NCBI RefSeq assembly: GCF_007713685.1
Contig: NZ_VMRJ01000001.1
Location: forward strand, 372,001-436,000
Direction: 5' to 3'
Length of the DNA: 64,000 nucleotides
From: Hymenobacter setariae
GTDB taxonomy: Bacteria; Bacteroidota; Bacteroidia; Cytophagales; Hymenobacteraceae
Of this stretch, positions 16,174 to 25,171 are shown piece after piece (the stretch's first letter is position 1; every line of letters starts with the position of its first letter). Below the pieces are notes generated by a model. That model had not been told where the DNA came from, did not search any database, and saw only the letters and a list, made by a program, of their open reading frames with translations. The position numbers were made by a program, and so were the translations under genes.

Positions 16174-17748
16174 ATGCTTCGTTTTCGACTGTGGTATTGG
16201 TTGTTGTGGCTTGGGGCGCTAGGCGGCTGTCAGTTGCCGGAGCCTGTGCACCGCATCACGGCTGCCAATTATCTCACCGCCATTCCGGACCCTAAGACGT
16301 TGGGCGAAGCCTACGTTAGTGACCCCGACAGCATACTAGCCCCCGGCACTGCGCCCGCCCTCAATGCCCAGCTCGATAGCCTCGACCGCAGCGGCCGGGC
16401 GCACCTCGATGTGGTGCTGGTGCGCAGCCTCGGTGCAGCAGTGCCCAAAACAGCAGCTACAGCGCTATTTAATAAGTGGAAAGTCGGGGGCAAAACCACT
16501 AACAATGGGCTGCTTATGCTGCTAGTGCTGGACCAGCGCCGCGTGGAGTTTGAAACCGGCTATGGCCTAGAAGCCGACCTGCCCGATATTATTTGCTACC
16601 GCATTCAGCAGCGATACATGCTGGACGCCGCCCGCGCCAGCAACTACGACCAAGCAGTGCAGCAGGGCGTAGCAGCCATCATTAGGCGGCTGCGCCCCGC
16701 CCCTGCCCCACCTAAGCCCGTGCTGGCTACCGCCGACGACTCGGCACGCTACTATGCAGATAGCCTACAACGTGCCCTTATGGCCCAAAGCGGGTATGCC
16801 AACGCCACCGACGACCCGCTAGAGCAGGCCCTACCGGGCGAAGCCTCGGCGGATAATTACTACCCACCCGAGCCGGGGCCGCCAGTGGGCCTGTTGGCTG
16901 TGGCAGCATTGGCGCTAGTGCTTTATCTGGTGCTATGGTACCGCACTACGCAGCAGCTACGTGGGCGTGGCTGGCTGGTACTAGTGCCCCTTGGGCTAGT
17001 GGGGGGCTTAGTAGGGCTCGTGCTGCAAGGCAAGCTGGGCCCAGAGGCTTTTTTGGCGCTGCTTTATGGCTTGCCGCTGCTGTACCTGCACGGCTATTTT
17101 GGGTGGCACTATTGGCAGGCGCGGCGCCCCGTGGCGCCCCTAGGTCGGCCCGAAGCCTATGGGCAGCAGCAAGCGGCACATCGCGGCTTAGCCTTCACGG
17201 CCTACCTATTTCCGGTGGGGCTGGCGCTGTACTGGCGCTGGTATGGCCGGCACTTGGCCGCGTTGCGCGATGCTCCTTTTGCTTGCCCCGACTGCGGGCT
17301 ACCCATGCACAAACTCGACAGCGCCGCCGAAAAAACGCATCTCGCACCCGGCCAACAGGTAGAAGAAGCGTCGCGCGCAGTAGAGCATGAGGTATGGAAA
17401 TGCGCCCAGGGGCACCACCTCTGGCTAGCCTATCCTAACCCCGAAACCAAAACCCAGGTCTGCCCCGCCTGCCACCACCGCACCCTGGCCCCGCCGCGGC
17501 TGCGGGTGGTGCAAGCAGCTACCACCTCGGCCGAGGGCTGGGGCTGGCGAGTGGCTACGTGCCGCTTCTGCCAGCACGAAGTGCAAGAGAGAGAAGTTAT
17601 TTCGCGCCTGCCCAGCCCCGTAAGCAGCTCCTCTTCGAGCAGCTCTGGCTCTTCTTCGTGGGGAAGCAGCTCGGGCAGCAGTTATAGCAGCCGTAGCACT
17701 AGCAGCGGCGGCTCGTCGGGCGGCGGCGGCGCGGGCAGCACTTGGTAG
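16174..17748 (+). CDS. TPM-domain lipoprotein with membrane helices, Cys-rich zinc-ribbon region and Ser/Gly tail
   Basis: A 524-residue envelope protein. A lipobox LGGC ends the signal at about residue 20. Residues 40-180 form a TPM domain (TPM_phosphatase family), with NNGLLMLLVLDQRRVEFETGYGLE. Hydrophobic helices follow at about residues 240-265, 268-310 and 345-360. The region 370-480 holds four CxxC pairs (CPDCG, a C...CAQGHH pair, CPACHH and CRFCQHE), likely zinc ribbons. The last 50 residues are almost only Ser and Gly and end in GSTW. An upstream TTG in frame at 16150 exists; the ATG at 16174 places the lipobox correctly. Function is unknown. Confidence 0.8.
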   Translation: MLRFRLWYWLLWLGALGGCQLPEPVHRITAANYLTAIPDPKTLGEAYVSDPDSILAPGTAPALNAQLDSLDRSGRAHLDVVLVRSLGAAVPKTAATALFNKWKVGGKTTNNGLLMLLVLDQRRVEFETGYGLEADLPDIICYRIQQRYMLDAARASNYDQAVQQGVAAIIRRLRPAPAPPKPVLATADDSARYYADSLQRALMAQSGYANATDDPLEQALPGEASADNYYPPEPGPPVGLLAVAALALVLYLVLWYRTTQQLRGRGWLVLVPLGLVGGLVGLVLQGKLGPEAFLALLYGLPLLYLHGYFGWHYWQARRPVAPLGRPEAYGQQQAAHRGLAFTAYLFPVGLALYWRWYGRHLAALRDAPFACPDCGLPMHKLDSAAEKTHLAPGQQVEEASRAVEHEVWKCAQGHHLWLAYPNPETKTQVCPACHHRTLAPPRLRVVQAATTSAEGWGWRVATCRFCQHEVQEREVISRLPSPVSSSSSSSSGSSSWGSSSGSSYSSRSTSSGGSSGGGGAGSTW

Positions 17749-17953
17749 CTCCTAGGTGCATCGCAGCTCGGGGTGCTTTACAAAACCGCCTATCACAGGC
17801 GAATGGCCTATTTCCGGCTAGCCGGGCCGCGCGTTTTACCCGGGCTTTGAATTTGTGCCGCAAATTGCTACCGCGGCCAAACAGCTCTAGAGTACTGCTC
17901 TCCTGCAACACCACCTCTAACAGCCCGCCTACTTCTTAACTTCTTTATTGCTC

Positions 17954-18436
17954 ATGAATTGGTTGCTACTACTCGGCGGCGGGCTAGCGCTGGCCAACTT
18001 GGCCCCGCCCGCCTACAAAACCTACCATAATACTCGCTTTGGCTATCGCATCGACTACCCGGCCGACTTTCGGCCCCAGCCCGAAGCCGGCAACGGCGAT
18101 GGCCGCCGCTTCGTCTCGCCCGACGGGCAGGCCGTGCTCAGCGCCTACGCCAGCTACGGCGATGTGCTGGACGGCGGCCTAGCCGAAAATCAAAAAATAG
18201 CGCGCCAGGGCTGGCAGGAAAAACACGCTACCCTTGTGCTCGACCAGCGCACGCGCACGGGCTACGTGCTGTCGGGGCAAGTGAAAGGCCGTATTTTCTA
18301 CGAGAAGACCGTTTTTAAGAGCAATACGCTCACCACTTTTTTGTGGGAGTACCCAGCCACCCGCAAGGCAGCGATGGACGCTGTTATCCGGCACACCATT
18401 CAGACGCTGCAACCCAGCGTAGCGGGCGCCGATTAA
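17954..18436 (+). CDS. Secreted protein of unknown function
   Basis: A 160-residue protein with a short signal peptide (MNWLLLLGGGLALANLA). The mature part starts with YKTYHNTRFGYRIDYPADF, a pattern common in small exported proteins with a PsbP/Mog1-like fold, and ends with a helix. No catalytic motif is visible. A TTG two codons upstream is a possible alternative start. It lies in tandem with two other exported proteins on the plus strand. Confidence 0.7.
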   Translation: MNWLLLLGGGLALANLAPPAYKTYHNTRFGYRIDYPADFRPQPEAGNGDGRRFVSPDGQAVLSAYASYGDVLDGGLAENQKIARQGWQEKHATLVLDQRTRTGYVLSGQVKGRIFYEKTVFKSNTLTTFLWEYPATRKAAMDAVIRHTIQTLQPSVAGAD

Positions 18437-18510
18437 CCCCCGCGCCGGGGCGCAACCAGCCGCACCTACTTGCTATTCAGAACATTATTGTTTTTGCTTT
18501 CGAGCTGTTT

Positions 18511-19131
18511 ATGCACCCTTCTTGCCTTTGTCTAGCCATTCTGCTGCTAGCCGCCAGCGCCCAGGCGCAGCTGCGGGTAAGCCCACTACCCCCTGCAGCT
18601 GTGCCAGCCACCCTCAAGCATAGTGGCCGCGTAGTACAGGCCCTGCGCTACACCGACCGCACTGGCGCCTATACCGTGCTAGCCACCGAGAGTGGCCCGG
18701 CCACCGACCCCGCTGCCCAAAGCACCGACGGCCAACGCGCTGACCTCTACGCCTACCAATACCCGACTACCGGCACAGTGCCCACTTGGCAAGTGCACGA
18801 CTTTGTGGACGACTGCCCGCTTGACCTAGAAGCCCGCTTTCGTCCCAAAGGTCTCACAGTCACCGACCTCGACCAAGATGGTACGGCCGAGGTGTGGCTA
18901 GTGTACCGCACCGTATGCCGGGGCGACGTGAGCCCAAGCACTCAAAAAATCATCATGTATGAGGGCTTTCGCAAGTATGCCGTGCGCGGCACGAGCCGCC
19001 TTACCATGGGCGGGCAGCACGATGGGGGCAGCTACTCCTTAGATGCGGCCTGGCAAGCCGCTCCAGCAGCTTTTCGCCAGCATGCTGCCGAGCTCTGGAA
19101 GCAGCACCGCGAAGAGCGAGTAGGTCAGTAG
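18511..19131 (+). CDS. Secreted M949_RS01915-like surface polysaccharide-associated protein
   Basis: A 206-residue exported protein with a signal peptide (MHPSCLCLAILLLAASAQAQ). The core motifs (GRVVQALRYTDRTG, VHDFVDDCPLDLEARF, TVTDLDQDGTAEVWLVYRT, CRGDVSPSTQKIIMYEG, KYAVRG) match the Bacteroidota family named after Riemerella M949_RS01915, which has been linked to surface polysaccharide. The DxDxDG loop in DLDQDGTAEV looks like a calcium-binding FG-GAP element. The in-frame start at 18343 is rejected because it lies inside the previous gene. Confidence 0.7.
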   Translation: MHPSCLCLAILLLAASAQAQLRVSPLPPAAVPATLKHSGRVVQALRYTDRTGAYTVLATESGPATDPAAQSTDGQRADLYAYQYPTTGTVPTWQVHDFVDDCPLDLEARFRPKGLTVTDLDQDGTAEVWLVYRTVCRGDVSPSTQKIIMYEGFRKYAVRGTSRLTMGGQHDGGSYSLDAAWQAAPAAFRQHAAELWKQHREERVGQ

Positions 19132-19246
19132 GCCGAGCCAAACGAAGTCAGTGGATGCTTAGCATGCTACCTAATACATTGACAATGATATATTTAGTCA
19201 GAAATAGGTTAATGACTGCTTGTTAATGCCCTGCTATTACTTGGCA

Positions 19247-19272
19247 AGCAGCCTAGTGCGCACTAGGCTGCT
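19247..19272. repeat. 26-base perfect palindrome
   Basis: Two 12-base arms meet around a CG centre (19247-19258 and 19261-19272), with no T-tract. It sits in the 246-base gap between convergent genes and carries CTAG in each arm. It could be a weak terminator or a protein-binding site. Confidence 0.6.
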
Positions 19273-19377
19273 ACGTAATACCAGCAAAACTTACAGCGCG
19301 CACAAAGCAATCCACTATCTAGGCTCCTAGGTTAGCCACTGCGGCGATGACCTAGCGAAAGCGATGATGCGCTGACC

Positions 19378-20061
19378 TTAGGAAGCCTGCTTTGCGAGCA
19401 CGTATACGTGCAGCCGCTTGCGTAGCTGGAAGCCGAGTTTTTGATACAATTTATAGGCAGCCGTATTGTCCTCGTAGACATGCAAAAACGGCATGTGCCC
19501 CGCCGCCAGCAGCCGGCCCAATTGGTGGCGCACTAGCAGGCCAGCGTACCCGCGGCCCAGGTGCGCGGGGTGGGTGCACACCGCACTAATCTCGACGTAG
19601 GGCGCGGGGTTCAGCCGCTGCCCGGCCATGGCTACCAGCTGGCCCTCTTCAAAAATTCCATAGTAGCCGCCAAAGGCTAGCGTGCGGGGCAGAAACGGGC
19701 CAGGATTGGTGAGGGCCGTGAGAGCCAGCATGGCCGGCACATCCGATTCTTGCAGTGCTACCAAGCGCTCATCAGCCACAAGAGGAGCCGTGGGCTGGTC
19801 ATACACGAGCTGTAGCAACTCTTTGTGCAACAGCAATTGCCAGTCGGCGGGCAGCGCCAATGGCTCGGCGGCAAACAGTACAGTGGGGGCGCCGGCCGGA
19901 GACAACTCGTGCAAACGGCGCCAAGCGGGAAGCGCATCCTCGGCTAGTCCGGCAAAGGCACCAATATCGCGCGGCAGCACGCGGGCCAGCTCATCGCCGA
20001 TGGCCAGCTGCTCGTTGCCGGTGCGCAAGGCGTGCCAGATTGGATTGTCTAGGGGGTGCAT
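19378..20061 (-). CDS. GNAT family N-acetyltransferase (FR47-like)
   Basis: A 227-residue acetyltransferase. The N-terminal half (residues 1-100) is a diverged GNAT-like domain. The C-terminal half holds the acetyl-CoA site VCTHPAHLGRGYAGLL near residue 165, preceded by YYGIFEEGQLVAMAGQR and followed by the family end motif HVYEDNTAAYKLYQKLGF. The double-domain form fits FR47/GCN5-like proteins that acetylate amino groups of small molecules. The substrate is unknown, and the gene is isolated. Confidence 0.85.
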   Translation of the reverse strand: MHPLDNPIWHALRTGNEQLAIGDELARVLPRDIGAFAGLAEDALPAWRRLHELSPAGAPTVLFAAEPLALPADWQLLLHKELLQLVYDQPTAPLVADERLVALQESDVPAMLALTALTNPGPFLPRTLAFGGYYGIFEEGQLVAMAGQRLNPAPYVEISAVCTHPAHLGRGYAGLLVRHQLGRLLAAGHMPFLHVYEDNTAAYKLYQKLGFQLRKRLHVYVLAKQAS

Positions 20062-20180
20062 ATGTATCTGCTCGTAGCTACCAGTATAAGCTCATGGCCT
20101 AGGCTCTGGCGTGAGCTGGCTTTGCTGCCTCGGTGCGCTGGCGACCTAGCTATTAACTGCTCTTAGCCTGATTATATCTA

Positions 20181-20930
20181 CTACCAGCCGCTGGCCAGCA
20201 CATCGGCAATGTGCATGGTTTTGATGTCCAGCTTTTCGCGCCGGATGTACGCCTCTAGGTGCATGAGACAGCTCACGTCGGTGCTCACGAGGTAGTCGGC
20301 GCCCGTGGCGAGGGCGTGCTCTACTTTTTGCTGGGCCATCGCCACCGAAATCGACTCAAACTTGACGGCGAAGGTGCCGCCAAAGCCGCAGCAAGTGGTG
20401 GTTTCGGCCATTTCGAGGCGCTCGAGGCCAGCTACGCCATCGAGTAGCTGGCGCGGAGCCGCCCGAATGCCACACTCGCGCAAAGCCGAGCACGAGTCGT
20501 GGTAAGTATAGCGGCCTGCCAGCTGCGCCTGCGGAATGGCACTGATACCCAGCACATCGACTAGAAACTCCGTGAGTTCGTAGGTGCGCTGCTGCACGGC
20601 CCCGCACTGCGGAGCCTCGGGCGTGCCCGCAAACAGGTGCGAATACGCATTACGCACCATGCCCACGCACGAAGCCGAAGGACTTACTACGTAGCGCTGC
20701 TCACCGACTGGCGCGCCAAAATCAGTTAAAAATTTCTCTGCAATGTTGCGGCTTTCGGCTTTGTAGCCAGCATTATAAGCGGGCTGGCCGCAGCAGGTTT
20801 GAGCAGGGTTGTAATTGACCTGGCAGCCCACGGCTTCGAGCACTTTCACCATGTTCAGGGCGGTGTGCGGATAAAGCTGGTCGACGAAGCACGGAATAAA
20901 AATATCGACGATAGGAGTAGCCGAAGGCAT
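20181..20930 (-). CDS. LutA-like (Fe-S)-binding oxidoreductase subunit
   Basis: A 249-residue protein with two cysteine-rich CCG domains: CCGQPAYNAG near residue 38 and HDSC plus CCGFGGTF near residue 166. This is the architecture of LutA/YkgE, one of three subunits of the cytosolic L-lactate oxidation complex that uses iron-sulfur clusters. Neither LutB nor LutC is adjacent, so the partner must lie elsewhere. The in-frame start at 21050 was rejected; the ATG at 20930 gives the family start VDIFIPCFVDQLYP. It diverges from the cupin-like gene across 271 bases, which include an AT-rich stretch at about 21050-21120. Confidence 0.85.
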   Translation of the reverse strand: MPSATPIVDIFIPCFVDQLYPHTALNMVKVLEAVGCQVNYNPAQTCCGQPAYNAGYKAESRNIAEKFLTDFGAPVGEQRYVVSPSASCVGMVRNAYSHLFAGTPEAPQCGAVQQRTYELTEFLVDVLGISAIPQAQLAGRYTYHDSCSALRECGIRAAPRQLLDGVAGLERLEMAETTTCCGFGGTFAVKFESISVAMAQQKVEHALATGADYLVSTDVSCLMHLEAYIRREKLDIKTMHIADVLASGW

Positions 20931-21201
20931 AGTACAAACAACAAAAACGGCGGGGCCGTGGTGACAAGCACCACAAATAAAGCGCCTGCTCAGCGGATAC
21001 ACCCTCGCGCTTAGTAAGAATGCCAGTGCACCCGCCAATAGTAGGCCCAACTATTACCTATGTTATAACCAAAATAATCAGCTATTTGTCGCAATAGCCA
21101 ACAGAAATTTCTATATTTACGAACCGGCTGGCCGGGCCGCCTTCAGCCTAGGTAGTCTTTGCCGCCTTCACTCTACCTATACCTCTGCTAAAAAGCACTT
21201 T

Positions 21202-22086
21202 ATGACTATCAATCCTTCTCACCGGCCAGCGCATGCCCCGGCCCTGCTTACCATAGACAAGTGCAGCGGACTATCGCAGCAGGAGCTACTGGACGAATAT
21301 GTGCAGCCAGGCCTACCCGTGGTACTCACCGATGTAGCACGTCGCTGGGGCGCTATGGGCAAGTTTACCCCGGCTTTCTTCAAGCAGCACTACGGGCATC
21401 TTACTAAAGTCATAAAGGGCCACACCTATAGCATGGCCGAGGTAGCCGACTTGATACTAACGTCGAGCCCCTCCAACTCCGCGCCTTATCCGTTTAACCT
21501 CAATATTGAGCAGTTTTTTCCGGAGCTACTAGCCGACTTGCAGCCCGAGATAGTGTTTGGCAAATCGGACCGCGTGAAGCACCCGCTGTTGCCCAAGCTG
21601 ATGCTGCGTGGCACGCAAGTGTATGAGCTATTCTTGGGGGGCAATGGCGCGTGTTTTCCGTATCTGCACGTCGATGCGCTGTACCTGCACACCCAGATTT
21701 CGCAGCTCTACGGGTCGAAAGAATTTATTCTTTTCCCACCCGACCAAACGCCTTATCTCTACCCTAGGGCCGATAATGAGAAGGTATCGCAAGTCGACAT
21801 TTTCAATCCCGACTACGAACAGTTTCCGCTGTTCAAGCACGCCACGCCGGTGCGGGTTACGGTAGAAGAAGGCGAAACCATCCTGTTTCCCACCAAGTGG
21901 TGGCACACCACCCAAATCCACGAGCCCTGCATCTCGGTTGGGCGCGTGCATCTGAACGAGTGGAACTGGACCGATTTTACCCGCGATAACTACGAGCTGC
22001 GGCGCAAAAAGCACCCAGCCGTAGCCCTGGCTACGCTAGCCTACGGCACGGCCCTAGGCCACCTGCTGAAGCTACAGGAAAAGTAA
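21202..22086 (+). CDS. Cupin-like/JmjC-domain protein
   Basis: A 294-residue cupin_8 protein related to factor-inhibiting-HIF hydroxylases. Family features are the entry PVVLTDVARRW near residue 35, the iron ligands H and D in YLHVDALYLH near residue 156, the strand GSKEFILFPPDQTPYLYP, and the distal histidine in PTKWWHTT near residue 234. All three iron ligands are present, so 2-oxoglutarate-dependent hydroxylation of a protein or small molecule is possible. No signal peptide. Confidence 0.85.
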   Translation: MTINPSHRPAHAPALLTIDKCSGLSQQELLDEYVQPGLPVVLTDVARRWGAMGKFTPAFFKQHYGHLTKVIKGHTYSMAEVADLILTSSPSNSAPYPFNLNIEQFFPELLADLQPEIVFGKSDRVKHPLLPKLMLRGTQVYELFLGGNGACFPYLHVDALYLHTQISQLYGSKEFILFPPDQTPYLYPRADNEKVSQVDIFNPDYEQFPLFKHATPVRVTVEEGETILFPTKWWHTTQIHEPCISVGRVHLNEWNWTDFTRDNYELRRKKHPAVALATLAYGTALGHLLKLQEK

Positions 22087-22105
22087 GCGGCGCGCGCCGC
22101 GCTAC

Positions 22106-23254
22106 CTAGTCACGAAACGGCTTGGCGCCAATGGCCAGCTTGTAGAGCTGCACCGGAAATTTCACGGTTTCGACGCCCTTCTGGAAGCCCGCGGTGCGGT
22201 TCATCTGGGGCACGGGCATCCAGAGGTTGCCGGCGTGGTCTATCCACATGGCATCGACCCAGATGAGGTCGGGGCTTTGCACCAGCGTGCTGCTTTGGCC
22301 GGTGGGCGTCACTTTGAGCACCCGCTTTTCGTTGGCGTCGGCTATGTAGAGGTTGCCATCGGCGTCGATGGTGGTGCCACCGCAAGTAGGCGAGTTAAAA
22401 AAATACTTGACCTGCTTGGCGATGTTAGCCGATGACGTATTGGGGTTGTCTAAGTACTTGGTCTCGACGCGGTACATGGGCCCGGCAGCGGTTTGAAAAT
22501 AGTAGTATCGGCCATCGGGCGATACTTCCATTTGGTCGGCGTGCAGCTTCACATCGCTGCCGTCGGGCTTTGTCATGCGCTTGCCCTCGCCTACCATGGG
22601 GCGGCGGGCGGTGGTAGTGCTGTCGCCATCAAGCACGCGGCGGCCCTGGCCAGTTTTTTGGCTGAGTAGGATGAGGCCCGGCGCCCCGGCATCGGTCACG
22701 TATATCATGTCGCCGTGAAAGCGTAGGTCGTCCACGAAGCTCTTGCGCTTGACCAGCTTCCCTAGGTCGATAGTTTTGACCACTTGGTTTTTAGTAATGT
22801 CAATTGCCAGTAGCTTGGGGCCGTCGGTGATGGGCGGCGCTTCGCTTTTGGGCGTGCCCGTGTCCACTACCCACAGCAGGCCATCGGGGCCGAAGCGCAG
22901 CGAGTTGGTGCGCACAAAGGCTGTTTTGGCGGGGTCGCCTTCTTTTTTCCAACTGTTCCAGGCGCGGTTAGGATAGGGCGTCACGGCACCGTTCTTTAGC
23001 TCGCCGATGCGCGTGCCGGGGTGGCCTTCGTTGTGCGGAAACAGCACGAATATCCGGTCATCGTCTGACACGGCCACACCGTTCCAGATGGTATCGGAGG
23101 TAGCTACCGACACGAGCTGCTTGGCATTAGCAGAAGTAGGCACGGGCGGCGGGGCGGCCACGGCAGTTGTTTTTTCGGTGCCGGGGCCGCCGGTGCAGGC
23201 GGCCAGCCACACCAGCCCGGCGGGCAGCAGCAGGCGAAGAGAAAGCGAAGACAT
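22106..23254 (-). CDS. Yellow/major-royal-jelly-like beta-propeller lipoprotein
   Basis: A 382-residue lipoprotein with lipobox LAAC at residue 20. The mature part is a six-bladed propeller of the MRJP/yellow family: WNGVAVSDDDRIFVLFP, NSLRFGPDGLLWVVDTG, IYVTDAGAPGLIL, a central H-A-DQMEVSPDGRYYYF blade near residue 250, SPTCGGTTIDADGNLYIAD and WVDAMWIDHAGNLWMP near the end. Such proteins bind or act on small ligands. It converges closely with the cupin gene (19 bases). The other propeller lipoprotein at 36.2 kb is of the SMP-30 type and not a close copy. Confidence 0.85.
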   Translation of the reverse strand: MSSLSLRLLLPAGLVWLAACTGGPGTEKTTAVAAPPPVPTSANAKQLVSVATSDTIWNGVAVSDDDRIFVLFPHNEGHPGTRIGELKNGAVTPYPNRAWNSWKKEGDPAKTAFVRTNSLRFGPDGLLWVVDTGTPKSEAPPITDGPKLLAIDITKNQVVKTIDLGKLVKRKSFVDDLRFHGDMIYVTDAGAPGLILLSQKTGQGRRVLDGDSTTTARRPMVGEGKRMTKPDGSDVKLHADQMEVSPDGRYYYFQTAAGPMYRVETKYLDNPNTSSANIAKQVKYFFNSPTCGGTTIDADGNLYIADANEKRVLKVTPTGQSSTLVQSPDLIWVDAMWIDHAGNLWMPVPQMNRTAGFQKGVETVKFPVQLYKLAIGAKPFRD

Positions 23255-23353
23255 AAACCAGTGCGCGTTAAGTACTACCCGCCTTACGCAAGTGCCCGGC
23301 GGCTAGGTTGCCAGGCCAGTTCCTGCCTAACCCAAGACGCCGGGCCTAGCGGG

Positions 23354-24823
23354 CTACCGCGGGGCGTTGGCGGGGGCAGGGGCGTTGAGCGCCGCCTCAA
23401 TGGCTGCGACGGTTTTCGCACCATCCGACGGCAGCGTGGTGTAGGCTTCTACGAAGCGGCCATCGCGGCCAATTAAGTAGTAGCTGGGGTAATAGGGCAC
23501 CTGGTAGAGATTGGCGACCGTTTTATCGGGGGCCCAGAGGTGCACGCTGTTGGCGCTCGTCAATTTCTCTTGCTGCAGCACTTGCTGCCACTGTGCTTGC
23601 GTATCGCGCACCGAGACGTAGACGAAGGCCACGTCCCGACCTAGGAAGCGCTCCTTCAGGGCATGACTATGCTTGGTCAGTTCATACATACAGGGGCCGC
23701 ACCACGTGCCCCAAAAGTCGAGGTACACCACCTTGCCCCGCAGGTCGCGCATGGATACCTCCTTGCCCGTGTTATCGCGCAGCGTAAAGTCGGGCGCCGG
23801 CTGGCCAGCCGCAAAGGGTAGCCGGGCCACTATCCGCTGGCGCAGCTCACGCGCCAGGGTAGAGTCGCGGTTCTGCGCCTTAAACGTCGGGTAGGCGGCT
23901 AGTACGCTGGGAAAGCCTTGCAACACGTGAGACGTTAAAAGATTATAGATTACTTGGTCGCGGGCGGGCGTGGGCCCGAGGTCGGCGGTGGCCACGGCGT
24001 AGAGCCGCCCCAGCTCGGCCGGGTCGGTACTCAAGGGCATATTCGGCACCAACCGGTTGCTGTAGCTACCTAGGAGCTCCGCGACCAGGGGCGTAATGGC
24101 CGCCGTGGGGTGAGCCATGAGCTGCGGCAGCCGTAAGAGCGGCAAAAAGTCGAAGTACGTCGCGGGCAGCACGAGAGCTTGCGCCGGGGTATCGTCGCGA
24201 TGGAGATAGTGCCAGTAGCCGATGAAACTGAGCCGGTCCTGGGCCGCCTGCAAGGCAAGAATCTGCCGCTGGGCGCGCACGAAGGACTTCGGCAGCCCAT
24301 GTGCCTTGGCATAGGTCGTTAGGAAGTCCTGCCGCTGCTGCTGATAGGCCGTTTCTTGCTGCGCAAACTCAGCTGGGGTCGTTTGCGGGGTGAGGTGCTT
24401 TAGCGGAACCGGTACCTGGCCGGGAATATCGAACACGAACCGGTAGAGGGCGCGGGCCAGGTAGTTGCTGGTGGCCGCCCCCCGGCCGCTGTACTGCACC
24501 GTTTCGTCGAATTTGGGAAAGTCTAGGGTCAGGTGCTGGCGGTCGCCGGGGCTCAACCAGAGCGAGGTGCGCTGCTTGCCGTAGGAGAACGTTGCCTGCT
24601 GGGGCTCTTGTAGCCCCGCTACCTCGAGGCGAAACTCCCCCGCGGGGCTCAGCACCGCCGCGACCCGGCGCGAACCGACCTGCAGGCGGACCGAGTCGGC
24701 CTGGGGGGCGTGGGCGAGCTGCCCGCTCAACACCGTGAGGGGCGAGGCGGTGGCCGCTACGCCACGCAGGGCGAGCAGCGTCAGGGCGGACCAGCTGACA
24801 AGTAAGGACGTTTTCACGCGCAA
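23354..24823 (-). CDS. TlpA-like thioredoxin-fold protein
   Basis: An exported 489-residue protein. A signal peptide covers about residues 1-27. Residues 30-130 are a DUF4369-like beta domain, and the middle 130-340 is helical. The C-terminal 345-480 is a TlpA/AhpC-TSA thioredoxin domain: PAPDFTLRDNTGKEV, VVYLDFWGTWCGPCMYEL with the redox pair CGPC near residue 376, and the cis-proline region VPYYPSYYLIG. It is probably a periplasmic thiol-disulfide reductase used in protein maturation. Confidence 0.88.
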   Translation of the reverse strand: MRVKTSLLVSWSALTLLALRGVAATASPLTVLSGQLAHAPQADSVRLQVGSRRVAAVLSPAGEFRLEVAGLQEPQQATFSYGKQRTSLWLSPGDRQHLTLDFPKFDETVQYSGRGAATSNYLARALYRFVFDIPGQVPVPLKHLTPQTTPAEFAQQETAYQQQRQDFLTTYAKAHGLPKSFVRAQRQILALQAAQDRLSFIGYWHYLHRDDTPAQALVLPATYFDFLPLLRLPQLMAHPTAAITPLVAELLGSYSNRLVPNMPLSTDPAELGRLYAVATADLGPTPARDQVIYNLLTSHVLQGFPSVLAAYPTFKAQNRDSTLARELRQRIVARLPFAAGQPAPDFTLRDNTGKEVSMRDLRGKVVYLDFWGTWCGPCMYELTKHSHALKERFLGRDVAFVYVSVRDTQAQWQQVLQQEKLTSANSVHLWAPDKTVANLYQVPYYPSYYLIGRDGRFVEAYTTLPSDGAKTVAAIEAALNAPAPANAPR

Positions 24824-25171
24824 GAAGAGAAAAGTGGGTGGGAGAAAATAGCGAGCGCAACCAGTGCAGGACCCTTGAAGCTTAGGCTAGGTGACCAACA
24901 CCAACCTAACTGTCGCGCAAAGCGGTGGGCCGGGTGCAAGCGGACCCAATCAGTCGCTACAAACCGGATAAACTGCCGGTCAATATAGCGAAAATATCTT
25001 GGCATGAATGACTTGGCAAGCCAAAGCGCGCGGCTTCCTCTCCTACCAACACCGTGGCTGTTGCAGAAGCAGGCAATTAGCAAAACTATTACTTTCTAGG
25101 CTCGGCGCTAGGGCAGTCAGCGCCGCGGCCCGGCTACCTCCCATCTTTGCGCTTCTCTTCTTTTTTTGCCT
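24824..25171. other. Intergenic region without a gene
   Basis: A 348-base gap between the divergent TlpA-like and GH125 genes. CAAAACTA at 25081-25088 is, on the minus strand, a perfect TAGTTTTG -7 box, but it is 258 bases from the TlpA start and has no -33 partner. Nothing else is visible. Confidence 0.3.
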
